Shown piece after piece: positions 15,876 through 24,205 of a stretch of 33,493 nt of DNA. The translations under genes were made by a program, and so were the position numbers. The stretch lies in the NCBI GenBank assembly GCA_003278045.1, contig QCHG01000014.1:1-33493 (forward strand). Direction: 5' to 3'. The stretch comes from Prochlorococcus sp. AG-402-A04 (GTDB lineage: Bacteria > Cyanobacteriota > Cyanobacteriia > PCC-6307 > Cyanobiaceae). Numbering within the stretch: the first letter of the stretch is position 1; every line of letters begins with the position of its first letter. The notes beneath the pieces were generated by a model. The model saw only the letters and a list, made by a program, of their open reading frames with translations. It did not search any database and was not told the origin of the DNA.

Positions 15876-18800
15876 ATGAGTTTAAATACTTTAGTTAATT
15901 ATATTTCGAACTCACAAATTACTTCTGAATTAATAAAAAGAATTTCAAAAAATAATGAATTAAATATTGTTGGTTCAAGTAGATATGCAAAATCAATAAT
16001 TTTAGATAGCATCGCAAAAAAAGAAGAAAAAAATATATTATTAATTTGTCCTAATGTAGAAATTGCCTACAAATGGATTGGTTATTTTGAAAGTATAAAT
16101 GATAAAGCAGTTTTATATTATCCTCCAAGAGAAAATTTACCATACTCATCAATTAATAAATCCAAAGAGATTGAATTTAGTCAGCTTACTGTTTTATCTA
16201 AATTAATAAAAAAAAAGAAAAATGAACTTAATATTGTTATATCAACTGAGAGATCACTACAACCTCATCTAATAAATAAAAACTTATTAATTGAAAAAAA
16301 GTTAGATTTGCAAAAAGGGGTTCAAATAGAGATTCAAGAATTAGCAAATAAACTTACCTTGCTAGGTTATACGAAGGATAATGTAACTTCAACAGAAGGA
16401 TTCTGGAGTAGGAGAGGGGAAATAATAGATATTTATCCTGTCAATAATGAGTTTCCTATAAGATTAGAATTTTTTGATAATGTAATTGAGAAAATAAGAG
16501 AATATGATCCTTATACACAGAAAACATTAGAAAGTATCAATAATATTGAAATAATACAGGCTGGATTTGATTTGCTCATAAAAGATAAGTTAAATAATTT
16601 ATCTAAGAACAGTATTTTTAATTCAGAAGATATAAATAAAAATAATCTTGATCGTTATTTAGGAATAATTGAAAATGAACCTTCAAATATAATAGATTTT
16701 ATAAATAGGGAAACAATTCTTGTAATTGATGAATTAGAAGATTGTAAGAAATTTGCAAATAATTGGTATCTAGATTCAGAAACTAATTTTGAAAATTGTG
16801 CGTATGAATTAAATGAAAACCTTAAAAATAATGACATTAATTTAGAGGCTAAACCTAATTTGCATTTAAAGTTTGACGAAATATTAAATTCACTAGAAAA
16901 ATTTAATTTAATAAAATTTTATGAATTTGAATCTAAAGTCAATCTTGATAATAGGTTTTTGTTAAACGATAAAAGATTAAATTCATATTCTAAAAATATA
17001 GGAAAATTATCAAATGATATAAATAAAAATATAAAAAATAATGAAAAAGTATGGATATTATCAGCACAACCTTTAAGAACAAGGACTTTACTTTTTGAGC
17101 ACGAATGTAATGCAAACTTCTTAAATAATCCTAATGATATTGATGAAGCATTTAAGTCAATTAACAATTCAACTCCTTTAATTTTAAAAAATAAAAACAA
17201 TTATGAAATCGAGGGTTTTTATCTTCCGATATGGAAGGTTTTCCTGATAACAGATAAAGAATTATTTTCACAACATTCTCTTTTTAATAATGTATTCATA
17301 AGAAGAAAAAAAAGAAGTGTGAATTCAAATATAAATGTAAATAAGATTAGTCCCGGTGATTTTATAGTTCATAAAAATCATGGAATTGGTAAATTTTTAA
17401 AAATAGAAAAAATAAATATAACTGGAGATTCAAGAGACTACTTAGTCATTCAGTATCAGGACGGGAAGATAAGTGTTGCCGCTGATCAACTTGGTAGTGT
17501 TAACAGGTATAGATCAAGCGGAAAAATAACGCCAAAAATAAATAAATTAGGAGGAACAGAATGGGAAAGAATAAAAGAGAAAAATAAAAAACAAATTAAA
17601 AAAGTTGCAGTCGATATTTTAAAACTTTATGCAAAGAGAGAAAAATTAAAGGGATATATTTACCCAGAAGATGGTCCTTGGCAAGAAGAATTAGAGGAGT
17701 CATTCCCTTATCAACCAACACCTGATCAAATTACTGCTGTAGAAGAAATAAAATCTGATATGGAAAGCGATAAGCCAATGGACAGACTACTTTGTGGAGA
17801 TGTAGGATTTGGCAAAACAGAAGTAGCTGTACGAGCTATTTTTAAGGCTATTACATCAGGCAAACAGGTAATATTACTAGCACCCACAACAATCCTAGCT
17901 CAGCAACATTGGAGAACAATAAATAATAGATTTTCACCTTACCCAATTAAAGTATCATTACTCAATAGATTCAAAACCGTTAATGAAAGAAAGGAAATCT
18001 ATGCAGGTTTGAAAAATAACAAAATTGATTTAGTTGTAGCAACGCACCAAATTTTAGGAAAAGAAATAGAAATTAAAAACTTAGGACTACTTGTTATTGA
18101 TGAAGAACAAAGATTTGGAGTAAGACAAAAGGAGAAAATTAAAAAAATCAAAACCAACATAGACGTTTTAACTCTCTCGGCGACTCCAATTCCAAGAACT
18201 CTTTATATGAGCTTATCTGGACTAAGACAAATGAGCTTATTAAATACTCCTCCTCCATCAAGAAGATCAATAAAAACATATTTATCTGAAATAGATATGG
18301 ATGTTATAAGAACTGCAATTAATCAAGAACTTGATAGGGGTGGTCAAATTTTTTATGTTCTTCCAAGAATTTCTGATATTGATCAAGCTATAAACAAATT
18401 AAAAAATATGTTTCCCAGCTTAAAATTTATTGTTGCTCATGGGCAAATGAACGAAACAGAGCTTGAAAATGCAATGATTGCTTTTAATAATGGAGAAGTT
18501 GATCTAATGATATGTACAACGATAATTGAAAGTGGATTGGACATCCCTAAAGTAAATACAATAATTATTGAAGATTCTCACAAATTTGGCCTTTCACAAC
18601 TTTATCAACTTAGAGGAAGAGTTGGCAGAAGCGGTATACAAGCACATGCTTGGTTATTTTATCCAAATATAAATAAGATTAATGACGCTGCGAAACAAAG
18701 ATTGAAAGCTATAAAAGATTTTTCAGAACTAGGTAGTGGATACCAACTTGCAATGAAAGATATGGAAATAAGAGGTGTTGGTAGTTTACTAGGAGAAGAA

Positions 18801-19385
18801 CAAAGTGGAAAGGTTAATGCTATTGGATATGATTTATATATAGAAATGCTCCATGAGGCTATTTCAGAAATCAGCGGGCAAGAAATACCTGAAGTTAACG
18901 ACACTCAAATTGATCTGCCAATAAATGCATTTATACCTGCAACATGGATACTAAACAGAGAAGAAAAGCTTGAGGCTTACAAATCTGCTACTGAATGTTC
19001 AAATAATGATGAATTAACTGAATTAGCTACAGACTGGGTAAATAGATATGGAAACTTACCCAAACCTGTTGAGTCCCTAATTATGATAATGAGACTAAAA
19101 TTACTTGCTAAAAAATGTGGTTTTAATAAGATCAAGCTCAAAAAGCCAAACATATTGATAGAGACAAAATTGAATTATTCTACTTTTAAAATGCTTAAAA
19201 ATTCTTTGGCAAATAGTGTTCAAAATAAATTTAATTTTAATGAAGGCGAACATTTATCTACCATCACTATAAGAGGTTTAGGTGCAACTGAAATTCAAAA
19301 TCAAATTGATCAACTAATATTGTGGTTCGGGTCTTTTGAAAGAGAAATAAAGAATTTCGATAAAGAACTTATTAAAAGAGAATAA
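15876..19385 (+). CDS. mfd: Transcription-repair coupling factor Mfd
   Basis: Mfd removes RNA polymerase stalled at DNA damage and recruits UvrA for nucleotide excision repair. At 1169 residues it is full length. The N-terminal UvrB-like region (about 1-350) includes SRYAKSIILDSIAKK and STEGFWSRRGEIIDIYP. The RNA-polymerase-interacting module follows (about 485-580, SPGDFIVHKNHGIGKFLKIE). The helicase domains carry Walker A GDVGFGKTE (641-649), DEEQ (742-745), TLSATPIPRTLYMSL and QLRGRVGRS; the C-terminal autoinhibitory domain is about 1010-1150. The linker segments of the N-terminal half are unusually rich in Asn, Lys and Ile, as expected from the A/T-rich genome. A good promoter lies 37 bases upstream. 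Confidence 0.97.
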   Translation: MSLNTLVNYISNSQITSELIKRISKNNELNIVGSSRYAKSIILDSIAKKEEKNILLICPNVEIAYKWIGYFESINDKAVLYYPPRENLPYSSINKSKEIEFSQLTVLSKLIKKKKNELNIVISTERSLQPHLINKNLLIEKKLDLQKGVQIEIQELANKLTLLGYTKDNVTSTEGFWSRRGEIIDIYPVNNEFPIRLEFFDNVIEKIREYDPYTQKTLESINNIEIIQAGFDLLIKDKLNNLSKNSIFNSEDINKNNLDRYLGIIENEPSNIIDFINRETILVIDELEDCKKFANNWYLDSETNFENCAYELNENLKNNDINLEAKPNLHLKFDEILNSLEKFNLIKFYEFESKVNLDNRFLLNDKRLNSYSKNIGKLSNDINKNIKNNEKVWILSAQPLRTRTLLFEHECNANFLNNPNDIDEAFKSINNSTPLILKNKNNYEIEGFYLPIWKVFLITDKELFSQHSLFNNVFIRRKKRSVNSNINVNKISPGDFIVHKNHGIGKFLKIEKINITGDSRDYLVIQYQDGKISVAADQLGSVNRYRSSGKITPKINKLGGTEWERIKEKNKKQIKKVAVDILKLYAKREKLKGYIYPEDGPWQEELEESFPYQPTPDQITAVEEIKSDMESDKPMDRLLCGDVGFGKTEVAVRAIFKAITSGKQVILLAPTTILAQQHWRTINNRFSPYPIKVSLLNRFKTVNERKEIYAGLKNNKIDLVVATHQILGKEIEIKNLGLLVIDEEQRFGVRQKEKIKKIKTNIDVLTLSATPIPRTLYMSLSGLRQMSLLNTPPPSRRSIKTYLSEIDMDVIRTAINQELDRGGQIFYVLPRISDIDQAINKLKNMFPSLKFIVAHGQMNETELENAMIAFNNGEVDLMICTTIIESGLDIPKVNTIIIEDSHKFGLSQLYQLRGRVGRSGIQAHAWLFYPNINKINDAAKQRLKAIKDFSELGSGYQLAMKDMEIRGVGSLLGEEQSGKVNAIGYDLYIEMLHEAISEISGQEIPEVNDTQIDLPINAFIPATWILNREEKLEAYKSATECSNNDELTELATDWVNRYGNLPKPVESLIMIMRLKLLAKKCGFNKIKLKKPNILIETKLNYSTFKMLKNSLANSVQNKFNFNEGEHLSTITIRGLGATEIQNQIDQLILWFGSFEREIKNFDKELIKRE

Positions 19386-19457
19386 ATTATTAAATTATTA
19401 TTTAAAATCCGCGAAACAGTTTGATTTCGGTTAGGTTTATAAAAATTTATTTATTTT

Positions 19458-19619
19458 ATGGGTGAATATATAGACGTCGGGATACAAACTTCGATTTTAC
19501 CCTTATCAATTATTCTTTCATCAATTTTATTAGGCATATTTGCATTATTTGGAGAGGAAACAGAAAATGACGATGATGACTCTGATTCAGGAAGTGGTGG
19601 ACTAATGCAACCTATTTGA
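19458..19619 (+). CDS. 53-residue single-helix protein with acidic tail, unknown function
   Basis: A short frame with ATG start and TGA stop, below the usual size cut-off. Residues 8-32 (IQTSILPLSIILSSILLGIFALF) form one membrane helix; the tail is strongly acidic (EETENDDDDSDSGSGG, about 33-48). Size and topology resemble small accessory subunits of photosystems or other thylakoid complexes, but I cannot match it to a named one. It lies 72 bases after mfd, and its stop is 2 bases from the convergent stop of the next gene; such tight packing supports a real gene. Codon use is like its neighbours. Confidence 0.6.
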   Translation: MGEYIDVGIQTSILPLSIILSSILLGIFALFGEETENDDDDSDSGSGGLMQPI

Positions 19620-19621
19620 AA

Positions 19622-19990
19622 TTATTTATAAACAATTTGTTTTGACTTTCTCCTAGAGACTTTAAATAATCTATTAATAGAACCTACTATTAAAATAAGA
19701 GCAGTAAAAGAAGATAGAAAAATAAAAATCACTAAAAATATCTCATAGAGATATGAAAAGAGTTCGATTAATAATAAAAAAGATTTATTAAATGTCGAGG
19801 GTAGATTTTGTAACAGCAAATTTTTATTAGGAATTAAATAATTTATATAAACTAATAAAACACTCAAAATAAACAAAAAGAAAGATTCAGTAAATAGTCT
19901 TCTTTTAGATTTTCTTCTTAAATTTAATTTTTTTTTAAAAATATATTTATCTGTTTTAATATTCAAATTTGGGATGTTTAAATCTGCCAT
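19622..19990 (-). CDS. Small membrane protein with two helices, unknown function
   Basis: A 122-residue protein with a basic N-terminus (about 19-32, FKKKLNLRRKSKRRL), membrane helices at about 34-52 and 80-108, and a basic C-terminal tail (NRLFKVSRRKSKQIVYK). The two basic ends predict both termini in the cytoplasm. No family recognised. It is last in the leftward run that begins at dapB, 88 bases after the DUF4335 gene, a larger gap than elsewhere in the run, so it may have its own promoter. Confidence 0.6.
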   Translation of the reverse strand: MADLNIPNLNIKTDKYIFKKKLNLRRKSKRRLFTESFFLFILSVLLVYINYLIPNKNLLLQNLPSTFNKSFLLLIELFSYLYEIFLVIFIFLSSFTALILIVGSINRLFKVSRRKSKQIVYK

Positions 19991-20078
19991 ACATCAAAGC
20001 TCAAAGAATAAATTTGAATTACTCTGAAAAGAAATTAACCTATATTATCGTGTTTGCATTTAAGATGCTAATTGCTCT

Positions 20079-20669
20079 TTATTCAGGGTTTATTAGTTCT
20101 TTTTGTTCTATATTTTCAAAAGGACTATAAAAATATATAAAAGAAGAAGAGAATAGAATTAAAGAGCAAATTGCAATAAAAGGTGGAATAAAGAAATTGA
20201 AAAATTTAACTTTTTTATTTAACCCAAATCTTAATTTTTTAGGAATGTTAGTAGTTATATCAGTTTTCTTAATTCTTACTTTTGGAGATTCATTTAACTG
20301 ATCAAAACAATTTATAGTATCTGAAAGCAATGAATTACCAATCTTTAGGACTAAAGGCTTTACATTTGCTTTAGAGCTCTTGAGAACAATATTATGTATG
20401 TGGAGATTATCGGCTTTTATATCGATTAATTTAGACTCATATATGGGAATTTCGTTTTTGATTAAAAGATTTGAATAAATATAAAAAGCATCCATAATAG
20501 GACCTAAATGTTCAATTTTGCCTTCAATAAGTGGTTTATCAACTATGGTTAATTTCCATTGAGAAATTATAGATATTTGATCTTTATTTTCATTATTGGA
20601 ATAATCTGGCAATCCGATTATTTCGAGACTTACTGAAGATTGATGAAATGACAATTTATTTTGCATCAT
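20079..20669 (-). CDS. DUF4335 cyanobacterial protein
   Basis: A 196-residue protein. The N-terminal domain (about 8-115) shows the DUF4335 pattern as I recall it: a strand with SLEIIGLPD, then ISIISQWKLTIVDKPLIEG and a helix LGPIMDAFYIYSNLL; the usual PNC motif near the start is not preserved. One membrane helix near 155-180 (FFIPPFIAICSLILFSS) and a short acidic tail follow. The start is one of two adjacent ATGs placed one base after the stop of the DUF3038 gene, so the pair is translationally coupled. The function of this family is unknown; its pairing with DUF3038 is a recurrent cyanobacterial arrangement to my knowledge. Confidence 0.65.
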   Translation of the reverse strand: MMQNKLSFHQSSVSLEIIGLPDYSNNENKDQISIISQWKLTIVDKPLIEGKIEHLGPIMDAFYIYSNLLIKNEIPIYESKLIDIKADNLHIHNIVLKSSKANVKPLVLKIGNSLLSDTINCFDQLNESPKVRIKKTDITTNIPKKLRFGLNKKVKFFNFFIPPFIAICSLILFSSSFIYFYSPFENIEQKELINPE

Positions 20670-20670
20670 A

Positions 20671-21201
20671 TTAAAAATCGTATAAAAAATTCTTCAACTT
20701 TTGATAACCCTGATTTGAAATACAAAAAGATAAAATAAGCAAAGATTTTATTATAATCTCGTCATTTTCAGCTTGATTTAAAAGCTTTTTCACTCTCATA
20801 CTATCTACATTAAATCTCTCTTTAATCAACTCGATAAATCTCTTATTAAAATCATTCCAAATAATAGAATTCTCTTTAATATCTTCTTTAGATTTCAGTA
20901 TCTCTTTGATATAAGGATATAAATATTTAGACATTTCAACGGTGATTTTAATTAAGGCATCGAATTCATTTACTTTAATATTGTTGTTAACAAAAGATTT
21001 TCTCAATGGATTATTATTCCTTAATTTCCAAATAGTAATTTTATTTGGTAGAACATCATTTAAATCAAGTCTATTTGATAAAGCGTAAAGGGATTGAATA
21101 CCATTTAAATCAATAGTTTCTAGGATTAATAATAATAAATCAAGTTTCTCTATAGATTGTCTTGATACCTGATTTCCCTTAATTAAATCTGTAATTGTTC
21201 T
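20671..21201 (-). CDS. DUF3038 cyanobacterial protein, start codon missing or frameshifted
   Basis: The frame is open from an in-frame TAG at 21202-21204 down to TAA at 20671, about 176 codons. Family-like sequence runs throughout: IEKLDLLLLILETIDLNG near the beginning, then ITIWKLRNNNPLRKS. The first ATG, GTG or TTG in this frame is the TTG at 21006, inside NNNPLRKS and some 65 codons into the conserved sequence, so a start there would remove the first third of the domain. A possible ATT start lies at 21195. An ATG at 21211 sits one base out of frame, and losing a single base near 21202-21204 would join it as MLKRTITDLIKGN. The options are a rare start, a frameshift mutation or a sequence error. 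The gene is coupled to DUF4335. Confidence 0.6.
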   Translation of the reverse strand, partial: RTITDLIKGNQVSRQSIEKLDLLLLILETIDLNGIQSLYALSNRLDLNDVLPNKITIWKLRNNNPLRKSFVNNNIKVNEFDALIKITVEMSKYLYPYIKEILKSKEDIKENSIIWNDFNKRFIELIKERFNVDSMRVKKLLNQAENDEIIIKSLLILSFCISNQGYQKLKNFLYDF

Positions 21202-21234
21202 CTATTAACATATAAAGAAATTATAACAGAATTA

Positions 21235-21432
21235 TTAATCCATTTTTTGAAATAAAAATGAATATAACTTATCTAGTTCTTCAATAGTTAGCATTCCATA
21301 ACTCCATAATAATATTGGTAATGGAGTGTTATTTTTTATAGATAATTTTATACCAAGTTCAATAGTAGATTCATCTAAACCTAATACATTAAATAAATAA
21401 ATTATCATTTCTCTAGACAAATAATTATTCAT
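21235..21432 (-). CDS. DUF2949 small cyanobacterial protein
   Basis: A 65-residue protein that fits DUF2949: an N-terminal helix (REMIIYLFNVLGL), a middle helix and the conserved PLPILLWSYGMLTIEELDKLYSFLF, where the LP-LLWxYG-LT--LD pattern is diagnostic as I remember the family. No membrane helix. It starts 5 bases after the stop of the UbiH-like gene and precedes the DUF3038 frame by about 33 bases, so it belongs to the same leftward transcript. Function unknown. Confidence 0.7.
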   Translation of the reverse strand: MNNYLSREMIIYLFNVLGLDESTIELGIKLSIKNNTPLPILLWSYGMLTIEELDKLYSFLFQKMD

Positions 21433-21437
21433 TAATT

Positions 21438-22592
21438 CTATTTAATACTCGAGTAAATGAGAGATTTGGTCATTTGATTAAGGACTAATTTTCTTGTAAA
21501 AAGAAATTTATTTAAAAGTAAAAATGAAAATTTCCTCATTGGAAATAAAAAAACGTTTCGATTAGCAAAAATTGATATCAACGAGTCAGTTATAAAAATA
21601 GTGACAATAATATCTAAAAATCTGCTTGAAAAATACTTAAATTTAAATAATATCAATTGCAATTTAGTAATAGCAGTATTTTTATTAAAAAGATCATAAA
21701 TAGTATTAACATCTCTCCAGCAAGTATTTAGACCCTGACCACCAACAGGATGAAATGTATGAAATGCATCTCCTACAAAAACTAATTTTTTAAAATTTAA
21801 AACTGGTATATTTAAGGATAATGAAACAGGAAAAATATTAAATTCGCCTATTATTTGGTCCAACTTAAATTCATTAGGCAAGATTGTTGATAAATTATCC
21901 ATTAAAAAATTCTTATCAGAATTCAACCTTTCAATTGCCTTTAATGTACTGGAAGTCCAAATTACTTGATATAAGTTTTTTTCTAAAGGTAATAAAGCAA
22001 GTGGGCCTTCTTTTCTAAAAATTTCATAAGCTCGTTTTTCACAATGACCTCTAAGAGAAACTTTAAAAGTTAAACAAGACTGACTATAAGATTTTTTTAT
22101 ATCAACAAAATCTGTTAATTTTTTATCAAGTGAGTTTGCTCCTGTTGAAAAGAATTGATAATCAAATAATATTTTTTTACGTAACAATCTCTGTGGTGTC
22201 ATAAAAAAAATATTTTCATAATTGTCAATCTCTTTAAAAAATACGTTCATGAGATCCGAATGTTTAACTACCCAGCCAATATTTTCGGCAGAACTTATAT
22301 CATCATCTAAGTCAGAAGTTGATAAATTGGTGAAAGCAGAAGTTACGCTATCTGAAATTGAAAGGCTATCAAAGCCAAATAAAAATGGTTCTAATTTTTC
22401 CCAAAGTTTGAATTTAGATAAAATTTTTCTTGTTGAGTGAGTAATTGCATAAGTTTTATCTTTATCAATTAATCTATCTTTTGTTAATAAATCAGTTAAA
22501 AAAATATTGCAATCAAATTTTGAAAGTGCAATTGAAAGTAATAAGCCTGTGGGACCTGATCCAACAATTTTAAAATTGAAATTATTTTTCAT
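21438..22592 (-). CDS. UbiH/COQ6-like FAD-dependent hydroxylase
   Basis: A flavoprotein monooxygenase of 384 residues. The N-terminal FAD-binding motif is VGSGPTGLLLSIAL (about 10-23), and the second FAD motif is FVGDAFHTFHPVGGQGLN (about 273-290), where GD contacts the ribityl chain and the HP-GGQG loop is typical of UbiH/UbiI/COQ6. The first motif has Pro-Thr in place of the more usual Ala-Gly. Substrates of relatives are ring positions of quinones; in cyanobacteria, which have plastoquinone rather than ubiquinone, a role in quinone or tocopherol metabolism is a guess. It sits between a conserved membrane-protein gene and DUF2949 in a leftward run. Confidence 0.85.
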   Translation of the reverse strand: MKNNFNFKIVGSGPTGLLLSIALSKFDCNIFLTDLLTKDRLIDKDKTYAITHSTRKILSKFKLWEKLEPFLFGFDSLSISDSVTSAFTNLSTSDLDDDISSAENIGWVVKHSDLMNVFFKEIDNYENIFFMTPQRLLRKKILFDYQFFSTGANSLDKKLTDFVDIKKSYSQSCLTFKVSLRGHCEKRAYEIFRKEGPLALLPLEKNLYQVIWTSSTLKAIERLNSDKNFLMDNLSTILPNEFKLDQIIGEFNIFPVSLSLNIPVLNFKKLVFVGDAFHTFHPVGGQGLNTCWRDVNTIYDLFNKNTAITKLQLILFKFKYFSSRFLDIIVTIFITDSLISIFANRNVFLFPMRKFSFLLLNKFLFTRKLVLNQMTKSLIYSSIK

Positions 22593-22611
22593 CGTATTGT
22601 ATAAGCATCAA

Positions 22612-23253
22612 CTATCTATTCAAATAAATATAGCAAATCTCCTCAAATGCCGGTCTTAATAAAAAGGGGTACTCACCGACCCATAAGTTAATTTCAGGGA
22701 GCCAAGCATCGGTCAAATAAAAATCTCTGTCAAAATTACGGTTATCAGATGTTATTAAACATCTTATACTCGAACCCACCCTAATTTGACTGTGCTTATT
22801 TTCCATAGGAAAACTTAATTTTTCCAAATAACCATCTTCATCTTCTAATTCAAGTACTAACCAAGTCCTTTTGTTTTCAATAACTTCTAATCGACCTTGC
22901 CTATTAGATTGTTCTCTTGAACTTTCAATCTTTTCGGTTTTATAGATATCTGATACATAGCCATCAAATATAGAAAAAAATTTATATTTTCTTAATTGCA
23001 AGTTTTTTCTACTTGATTCAAGAATAGGGCCCCAGATGATATATAAAAAGAAACCTACACATAGGAATAACCAGAAATTATTAGTTTGATCTCCAGTCGA
23101 ACTAATGATTAATGAGATAAATCCACCAATTGAAGAAACTATTACTCTTTGAAGAATTTTTCTAGGATTCCCCAAAGCGTACTTAAATTGACTTCCCGTA
23201 CCAACTGCAGGAATAAGTTTTGAAATTTGACTTGAATTAATTGGAATTATCAT
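22612..23253 (-). CDS. Conserved membrane-anchored protein, unknown function
   Basis: A 213-residue protein with two adjacent membrane helices (about 35-52 and 60-80, the second containing FFLYIIWGPILES) and a soluble C-terminal domain (about 85-213) with the element KRTWLVLELEDEDGYLEKLSFP and a final aromatic-rich LREDs-like segment, NLWVGEYPFLLRPAFEEI. The GNPRKILQ segment before the first helix suggests a cytoplasmic N-terminus. I believe relatives occur in cyanobacteria and plastids, without known function. Its ATG follows the dapB stop by one base, so it is co-translated with dapB. Confidence 0.65.
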   Translation of the reverse strand: MIIPINSSQISKLIPAVGTGSQFKYALGNPRKILQRVIVSSIGGFISLIISSTGDQTNNFWLFLCVGFFLYIIWGPILESSRKNLQLRKYKFFSIFDGYVSDIYKTEKIESSREQSNRQGRLEVIENKRTWLVLELEDEDGYLEKLSFPMENKHSQIRVGSSIRCLITSDNRNFDRDFYLTDAWLPEINLWVGEYPFLLRPAFEEICYIYLNR

Positions 23254-23254
23254 T

Positions 23255-24103
23255 TTAAAAAATCAATTTTTCAAGTCCGTAAACTAAAGTTTCATAATTA
23301 CCGATTTTTTTAATAGCCTGTAAAACTCCTGGCATATATGCCTTTCTATCAATAGTGTCATGTTTAATTGTGTAAGTTTCACCTGGAGATCCCATAATTA
23401 CTAACTGGTGAGCAAGTAATCCTGGTAATCGTACAGAATGTATATTAATTCCTGAATCTCTGAGCCCACCGCGTACACCTCTCAATGACTCAGACTCTTT
23501 TACTAAATTCTCATTAAATTTCTTTGGATATTCTTCAATCATTTCTGCAGTTTTTATACACGTCCCACTAGGAGAATCAGCTTTTTGATTATGATGCATC
23601 TCAATTAATTCAATATTGTCGTAAAACCTTGCAGCTACGGATGCCGCCTGCTGAAGAAGAACCATGCCTACTGAAAAATTAGGAATTATTGCACAACCAA
23701 CCGATGCTTTCTGAGAAAAAACAGACAAGTCTTTTATTTGCGAAGGGCTTAGACCTGTAGTTCCTACTACTGGTGATACCCCATATGCAATAGCTGATCT
23801 GGTATTTTCATATACAGAATCAGGATGAGTAAAATCAACCAAAACAGGTTTAATTTTTTCATTTCTATAATTTTGACTAACGGAACATAAAGTCCCTTCA
23901 AAATCATTCGAAATAAAAACATCACAATTTTTTACCTTCAATAATTCAGAAATATTTGAGCCGTTGTTCTTTTCGTTTATGTCGATTGCTGCGACAAGTT
24001 CACAATCTGTAGAATTTAATACAGTATTAACAACTTCGCTACCCATTCTGCCTAAAGCTCCGGAAACTAGTACTGGTATGGGTTTTTTAGAATTTTCAAT
24101 CAT
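23255..24103 (-). CDS. dapB: 4-hydroxy-tetrahydrodipicolinate reductase
   Basis: Catalyses the NAD(P)H-dependent reduction step of the diaminopimelate/lysine pathway, supplying peptidoglycan and lysine. The 282-residue length is normal. The nucleotide-binding motif [13 protein letters not shown] lies near the N-terminus, [11 protein letters not shown] marks the end of the Rossmann half, and the catalytic and substrate-binding segment is [18 protein letters not shown] (His-His, Lys and the SGT loop). A serine replaces the usual alanine in the DAPSGT element, a mild change. It diverges from chlH with 102 bases between the starts. Its leader is a long A-run/T-run tract directly before the ATG with no Shine-Dalgarno. 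Identification is secure. Confidence 0.95.
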   Translation of the reverse strand: MIENSKKPIPVLVSGALGRMGSEVVNTVLNSTDCELVAAIDINEKNNGSNISELLKVKNCDVFISNDFEGTLCSVSQNYRNEKIKPVLVDFTHPDSVYENTRSAIAYGVSPVVGTTGLSPSQIKDLSVFSQKASVGCAIIPNFSVGMVLLQQAASVAARFYDNIELIEMHHNQKADSPSGTCIKTAEMIEEYPKKFNENLVKESESLRGVRGGLRDSGINIHSVRLPGLLAHQLVIMGSPGETYTIKHDTIDRKAYMPGVLQAIKKIGNYETLVYGLEKLIF

Positions 24104-24205
24104 TTTTTTAAAAAATTTTTTTTTAAAGGTTGTTACACGCTATTTATATTGCACACAATAACGTCTATTCATTCGTAGGCTGGTAGAAATACTTAAAGAA
24201 AATCA

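Noticed and set aside
20671..21006. DUF3038 as a 111-residue protein starting at TTG 21006
   Set aside because: Family-like sequence continues in frame for about 65 codons upstream, so this start would cut the domain; I treat the longer frame as the gene with an unresolved start.
24104..24130. A-run/T-run hairpin before dapB as a terminator
   Set aside because: The stem is A-T only, lies in a divergent gap where no gene needs to end, and is better seen as an A/T-rich leader.
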